DNA from: Lates calcarifer
Lineage: Eukaryota > Chordata > Actinopteri > Centropomidae
Assembly: GCF_001640805.2 (NCBI RefSeq)
Contig: NC_066853.1
Coordinates: forward strand, 22,627,173 to 22,691,172
Direction of reading: 5' to 3'
DNA: 64,000 bases
How positions within the stretch are numbered: position 1 is the first letter of the stretch; each line of letters opens with the position of its first letter. A program made the position numbers and the translations under genes. Shown in pieces: positions 60,701-64,000 of the stretch. Below the pieces are notes generated by a model, which worked only from the letters and a program-made list of their open reading frames with translations, was not told the DNA's origin and searched no databases.

Positions 60701-63700
60701 CCCCTGAGGGGGAAACCTTGCGATTGTAGCCTCCTCCAATCCAATGTGGTGTTTCCTCACACATTCACCCCCCCCCCTCGAAAGGAGCATCCAGATAATC
60801 ATAAGAAGAAAACATACTGTAAGCTCTCTGCCATCTTTCACTTTTTTTTTACTTTTCCCTCAGGAAGTTTGAGCTGAAAAGTAGAGAGGGGAAGAAGGGG
60901 ATGACAATGCTAAATATTTCATGTTTTCCTCTTGGTAATTCCGTGCAGTTGGAACAAGACCTCATTTTCCACAGAAACATGAGCAACTGTGGGACTGATT
61001 GCGGGAGCCTGGTAAACTCTGTGTTTCTCTCTATTTTTTTTGCTTCTTTACTCTGAAATAGGCCTGGATAGTGATGCATAATGCATGGGGCTTCCTATGT
61101 GGAGCTGGAAAGGGCTGTGGGTCCTGAGGGATCAGCCTGGGAAAGGGTGATCAGATTCGCATTCTGCAGCGTAGGGCCCGGTAAGTCAAAGGGAGAGACG
61201 ATGGCGGAAAAAGATTAGTTTGCCCTGTACTTGTCCTGTGTTTTTGTGTTAGTGGTTCAGATTACTGTAATCCTCCTGTAAATCATTGTTATTCTGATGT
61301 TCTTATGAATCGCAAAAGATAAACAGTGCAGAGCCGCATGCAGAATTCTTATGTTGTTCCAATTTGAGATATCTTCCAATGAGTACATATTCATATGGAC
61401 ATAATAGTATATGACTATAAAATTACACTGTCAGTTATGTGTTTATATCATGCATCTGCCTTTTTTTTCTTCCCAGTTTACACGCTGCTAATTTACCAGT
61501 TGGTAGCTATTAAACCACACAAGAGGATGCAATGACATGATGTAATTAAAAGAGTGCCAATTAAACTTCAAATGCTGCAAAACCATGAAAAAAAAACAAT
61601 GGAAATATTACATTTCATGTAATTAATTCATTTTAGAAATGTTAGTCTCCTTATTGCTCCGTACAGATCTCATGTTTTTGTCTCCTACAATTTTTCTTCT
61701 TCTCAGCAGAAGCTTCAGTGATGAAGTCACAAGGTTCATATACATCATGATTTATTCATTACGTCTGTTTCTGTTGTACTTTTTGTCGCTTTTTGCTTTT
61801 GTTGATATGAGCACAGTCTCTCTCCCAACTCGTCACATACAGACACTTGATTAGGACCCCTTGGTGTCACTTTTTAATACACTGTGTGTCCTTTTAGCTT
61901 CGTTTTTCAGTGTGCAGGGTAGCTGGATAGACCATTGTCTGCTGACATATATGGGGAGAGACCACATAATGGTTTTGACATCACAGTGAAGTTTTTCAGT
62001 ATTAATCACAATACAGTCTTTCCGTAACCTCAACCAAGTGCTGTGAGAGCCTAAACATAACCATAAAAAAGCAAGCAATATCGTGTATAGTGAAATGAAG
62101 CTAAAGTGATATCCACTGTATTAAAAAGTGAGAATGTGAAGATTGATACATCAACTCTTCCATTGCAACCAAGCACACAAATTATTTTGCAATATTTCAA
62201 CCTTTAACTTTACACCATTTCCACTCAGGCTTTCTGATATGCAAATCAAATATTGCGCATAACACACATCACAGGCATGTTTTTTTTTTTTTTGACTTTA
62301 TGCACTCCCACAATACATATTCTCATATTGTGTGACAAAAATAATATAGGCTCAAAGGTGTACTTACCTTTTGCTTTCACCTTTATCTCAAGGTCCCAAA
62401 TGTTGGGAGTAGCTATGTTACATGGGCTGCTACAGGAGCTACTTTTTCACCAACAGGGTGGCACAATAAAAAACTGCATCATTACATCTTATTTTACCTT
62501 GAAAAAGAAAATAAAAACAAAACTCTGCACCTGCACCTTCCTGTCTCCTGATTTAGGAAAGAATCCAACAAGCTGCCTTATGTGACAGTATACGTATGGA
62601 GCAGAGAATGTGGGACAGGCAGCCAACCTGTGCATCTGTTTTGTTATATTGAGTTATGTTCCAGACCGTGAAAACAACTGTATTATATCTAAGCAAATAA
62701 CCATAGAAATGTCATCAGAATGGCATCAGGTTTCTTATATTTCCTATCAATTCCCAGCAAATACAATTAATACTATTAATTGGTATCATTTTTGTCTTTG
62801 TTCCTGCCTTCCAACCCTTTTGAATTTTCTGGTTGTGCAGGTTTCGTCGAGGAAAGGAGAGGAGAGGAGAGGAGCTGTTGGTGGAAATGAAAGCCTGTTC
62901 TGCTGAGACAGTTGGTTGCCAGTCCATCTGGGTAGAGATAGAAAGTGCTCCAGTTGTCACAAACATTCTGCATTTCTGTCTGTGCCTTCTATAACAAATA
63001 CTGATGGAGGGAGAAGGGGGGAAGAAAAAAAAGGCAAGGCAGCAAGACAAATAAGAGAGAGAAGAAAGGAGGAAAAAACAGGAGAGAAAATAAAAGGAGA
63101 AGCTGGCTTGTTATTTCACAGTTATTCCTCACTGTAGGCACGTGAACACCGTCAGTGCATCTGATGTGGGAGTGGAATGAAAAAACTTTGGCCCAGGTTC
63201 ACGTTTAATTTCTCTTAGTTATTTGGCCTTTCCGCTTGTGAAGCTTTCAATCTTGGAGGCCTTCTGGGGTCTAGATTATCTCTTTCGTTTGGAGAAAATG
63301 AGCTGAGCTGGAAGCTACATTACCTCCCCTGCCTTATGTGAGCTCATTTTTTCCCACACCACCATTAGCTCGCTAAAGCCATTTGGAGATGCACAGTGGA
63401 ATGTTTCCATGTTCATCAGTAAGTGCCTGGCATTCCTTCAGTCAATTATCACCAGAACTGTCTCTGTGTGATAATTCATGCCTCAGGCTTGTGTTTCAGA
63501 GCCAGGATGGATATACAAGGGACATTTTGATGGAGTATAGAAGAGATTTCTCAAAGCAGGATTCAGTCATCACTGCTCCATACTCACACTTGAGCTTGGG
63601 TGATACAAGACAAGTAGTGTTATCTAAAGATTGAGCTATGACTGATGCAGAGTTAGTGTGTGGTTTAATTGCTATGCTTTTATTGAGCAAAAACATTAAG

Positions 63701-63832
63701 GTAGATAGTGAATTTAAGTATTCTGTTGATGCAGTTTTATGCAGGGATGTTTTTAATGTGTCATTTTGTGTAGTGTGTGATGTGGATGCTGTTATAGGCA
63801 TAACCAGTCCCTAAGGCTTCATATCATGATTG
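57701..63832. other. Gene-free flank, right side
   Basis: No exon of rbp1, nmnat3 or any other gene recognised. Simple runs: poly-T at 57911-57929, A-rich at about 60058-60085, poly-C at 60767-60778, poly-T at 62280-62294, (AGGAG)n at about 62851-62873. Small tandem copies of TTGCATGC are at about 59154-59169. A non-repetitive block at 60.88-61.22 kb is described separately. Confidence 0.5.
60880..61220. promoter_or_regulatory. Candidate regulatory block with POU dimer site
   Basis: Non-repetitive block about 4.8-5.1 kb upstream of rbp2. ATGCATAATGCAT at 61074-61086 fits the POU-dimer MORE-type motif ATG(C/A)AT-(A/T)0-2-AT(T/G)CAT exactly. No coding capacity. Target gene unknown. Confidence 0.4.
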
Positions 63833-64000
63833 ATGGTAAATGGTAAATGGACTGTACTTATATAGCACTTTTCTAGTTGTATCGACCACTCAAAGCGCTT
63901 TACACCACGCGTCACATTCACCCATTCACACAGCGCTTGCACTATTACAAAGCGCTCTAGCACATTCACACATTCACACACTGATGTTACAAATATTCGG
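63833..64000. mobile_element. High-copy percomorph repeat, cut by window edge
   Basis: Begins with GGTAAATGGTAAATGGAC and contains 'TATATAGCACTTTTCTAG', 'CGACCACTCAAAGCGCTTTA' and 'CACATTCACCCATTCACAC', all landmarks of a very abundant repeat in percomorph fish. Continues beyond the window. Class uncertain. Confidence 0.8.

Noticed and set aside
62450..62466. CTCF-like text ACCAACAGGGTGGCAC
   Set aside because: Best alignment leaves an extra base or several mismatches in the core, so it was not counted with the other three sites.
56212..63832. Search for rbp1 or nmnat3 exons, the next genes in human order
   Set aside because: No FABP-type exon or other recognisable exon is visible in this flank; they are beyond the window or elsewhere.
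1..64000. CRISPR arrays, operons, tRNA or rRNA genes, viral genes
   Set aside because: None seen. The tRNA-like pieces at 28.9 and 29.7 kb are SINEs with decayed boxes, not tRNA genes.

Overview
The window is nuclear DNA of a ray-finned fish, most likely a percomorph teleost. It is AT-rich, crowded with (CA)n/(TG)n microsatellites, and carries interspersed repeats that I recognise from percomorph genomes: a palindromic-ended MITE of the 'TTAAAGGAATA...' type, an 'AAAGTACTCATTATGC' type hAT-like element, tRNA-derived SINEs and the 'ATATAGC-CTTTTCTAG' repeat. Three multi-exon genes can be rebuilt exon by exon, all with GT-AG splicing. Their order, mrps22 (+), copb2 (-), rbp2 (-), matches the order in the human 3q23 neighbourhood, which supports orthology. 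No bacterial, viral, CRISPR or phage-like content is seen.

Layout. Positions 1 to about 35,450 contain no convincing protein-coding exon; I read them as a gene desert made of simple repeats, old transposon copies and several non-repetitive blocks that look like conserved non-coding elements (about 14.1-16.1, 18.0-18.5, 18.8-19.5, 22.5-22.9 and 27.3-28.2 kb). In tetrapods the neighbour on this side of MRPS22 is FOXL2, whose distal control region reaches into MRPS22, so foxl2 regulation is a reasonable but untested reading. mrps22 occupies 35,576-40,525 (8 coding exons, 338 aa). copb2 runs tail-to-tail against it at 52,738-41,769 (22 coding exons, 1247 aa, or 881 aa if the unusual exon 21 is skipped). 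rbp2 lies at 56,056-54,030 (4 exons, 135 aa) with a TATA box. The last 8 kb are the upstream flank of rbp2, with no gene found, ending inside a high-copy repeat.

The three genes do unrelated jobs: mitochondrial translation (mrps22), COPI vesicle coat (copb2) and intracellular retinol carriage (rbp2). They share a place rather than a pathway. The points most worth a second look are the 1,098-bp symmetric copb2 exon that would add 366 acidic residues just before the conserved C-terminal tail; a His in place of the usual retinol-contacting Gln in rbp2; near-coincident poly(A) sites between mrps22 and copb2; dinucleotide repeats placed directly on two splice sites; a YY1-type motif over the mrps22 start codon; and several transcription-factor-site arrangements in the desert and upstream of rbp2.

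All splice sites and translations were worked out by eye. Family assignments rest on remembered family sequences; no alignment or database search was run.
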